A stretch of 6,241 nt of DNA from Candidatus Dormiibacterota bacterium (GTDB lineage Bacteria; Chloroflexota; Dormibacteria; Aeolococcales; Aeolococcaceae), in the NCBI GenBank assembly GCA_955651875.1, contig CATPAP010000170.1, positions 1-6,241 of the forward strand, read 5' to 3'. Shown piece after piece: positions 5,649 through 6,241 of this stretch. The first letter of the stretch is position 1, and the number at the start of each line of letters is the position of its first letter. The translations under genes and the position numbers were made by a program. The notes below the pieces were generated by a model, which was not told the DNA's origin, did no database searches, and saw nothing but the letters and a program-made list of their open reading frames with translations.

Positions 5649-6241
5649 CGCGCCGCGCGCGCAGGCTCCGCTTGCGTTGCCTGGTTCTCGACGACAACCC
5701 CGCGCGACTCGATGTGCGCCTCGTCGGGTGTGTGATACACGCCGCCGCCCTTGCGCCAGTCCACCGCGCTGACCAGGGTGTGCGGGCGCACTCGGGCGGC
5801 GTGGCGCTCGACCAGCGCGATGACGTCCTCGATGAGCGTGTCGGCGAGCGCGTGCGGGTGCAGGCCGAGGTCGATGAGGTGCTGGTGCTTGGCGTTGTAG
5901 TAGTGAGTGTCGAGCTCGACACGGGGATTGGGCTGGTGAACGATCTCGGTCGGCAGTCCGTGCTCGGCGCGGGCGTGCTGCACGCGGTTGGCGAGGTCGA
6001 GAATGCTGAACTGCTCGGTGAACTGGTTGAACACGCGGTACTCGCCGGCGACGGGCGGGTTGAGCGCGGCCAGCTCGACGCACCGCACGGTGTCGCGGAT
6101 GTCGAGGAAACCGCGCGTCTGACCTCCCTTGCCGTGGACGCTGAGCGGCAGCCCGATCGCCGCCTGCGCACAGAACCGGTTGAGCACCGTCCCCCAGATG
6201 CCGTCGTAGTCGAAGCGCGTCGCCAGGTCATGGTGCAGGGC
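5645..6241 (-). CDS. sqdB: UDP-sulfoquinovose synthase, C-terminal part (cut by window edge)
   Basis: The 198 visible residues are the C-terminal half of a short-chain dehydrogenase/epimerase-type enzyme that makes UDP-sulfoquinovose from UDP-glucose and sulfite, using tightly bound NAD, for the sulfolipid SQDG. The match to plant and bacterial SQD1/SqdB, recalled from family knowledge, is strong along its length: TRFDYDGIWGTVLNRF (8-23 of the fragment), GKGGQTRGFLDIRDT (37-51), GEYRVFNQFTEQFS (67-79), PNPRVELDTHYYNAKH (104-119) and a late VDW segment (160-162). The N-terminal NAD-binding motif and catalytic Thr/Tyr/Lys lie beyond position 6241. The frame continues unbroken to the edge; the GTG at 6185-6187 is an internal valine, not a start. 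The last roughly 25 residues are polar and alanine-rich and look like a loosely conserved tail. It converges with the GT2 gene with no spacer. Whether it belongs to a sulfolipid operon cannot be judged here. Confidence 0.92.
   Translation of the reverse strand, partial: ALHHDLATRFDYDGIWGTVLNRFCAQAAIGLPLSVHGKGGQTRGFLDIRDTVRCVELAALNPPVAGEYRVFNQFTEQFSILDLANRVQHARAEHGLPTEIVHQPNPRVELDTHYYNAKHQHLIDLGLHPHALADTLIEDVIALVERHAARVRPHTLVSAVDWRKGGGVYHTPDEAHIESRGVVVENQATQAEPARAAR

Noticed and set aside
5488..6231. Alternative minus-strand frame across the sqdB region
   Set aside because: It gives Ser/Thr/Arg-rich sequence without motifs, while the adjacent frame matches UDP-sulfoquinovose synthase continuously.

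Overview
The window is very G+C-rich bacterial DNA: coding third positions are almost all G or C, four of the six genes start with GTG, and genes are tightly packed with little intergenic space. Together with two apparently leaderless promoters, this suggests a high-GC actinobacterium, perhaps of the Thermoleophilia/Solirubrobacterales type. That placement is inference from style and protein flavour; nothing here proves it. No mobile element, CRISPR array, tRNA or rRNA was found.

Layout: a stand-alone response-regulator receiver protein (16-390, +) converges on a small five-helix membrane protein of unknown function (444-980, -). A 63-base divergent control region (981-1043) separates that gene from a four-gene co-directional block (1044-5644, +). 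The block encodes an isocitrate/isopropylmalate-family dehydrogenase with an isocitrate-type substrate pocket, a class I (IscS/NifS-like) cysteine desulfurase, a polytopic GT-C/GT39-type glycosyltransferase and a GT2 family polyprenyl-phosphate-type glycosyltransferase. Junctions are a 7-base overlap, a 19-base gap and a 4-base overlap, so co-transcription is likely. The last gene meets, with no intergenic base, the 3' end of a minus-strand gene that runs off the right edge (5645-6241). That gene is clearly the C-terminal half of a UDP-sulfoquinovose synthase (SqdB/SQD1).

How they may work together: the GT2 enzyme plausibly charges a polyprenyl phosphate with a sugar, and the GT-C enzyme uses such a lipid-linked sugar outside the membrane. 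The adjacent UDP-sulfoquinovose synthase makes a sulfonated nucleotide sugar that could feed sulfolipid or, more speculatively, a sulfonated glycan. The dehydrogenase and cysteine desulfurase are central-metabolism and sulfur-mobilisation enzymes with no obvious link to the glycosyltransferases beyond gene order. Nothing here is clearly a new system. The items most worth following are the sulfoquinovose/glycosyltransferase neighbourhood, the dehydrogenase's unusual cofactor-site residues and the paired leaderless promoters.
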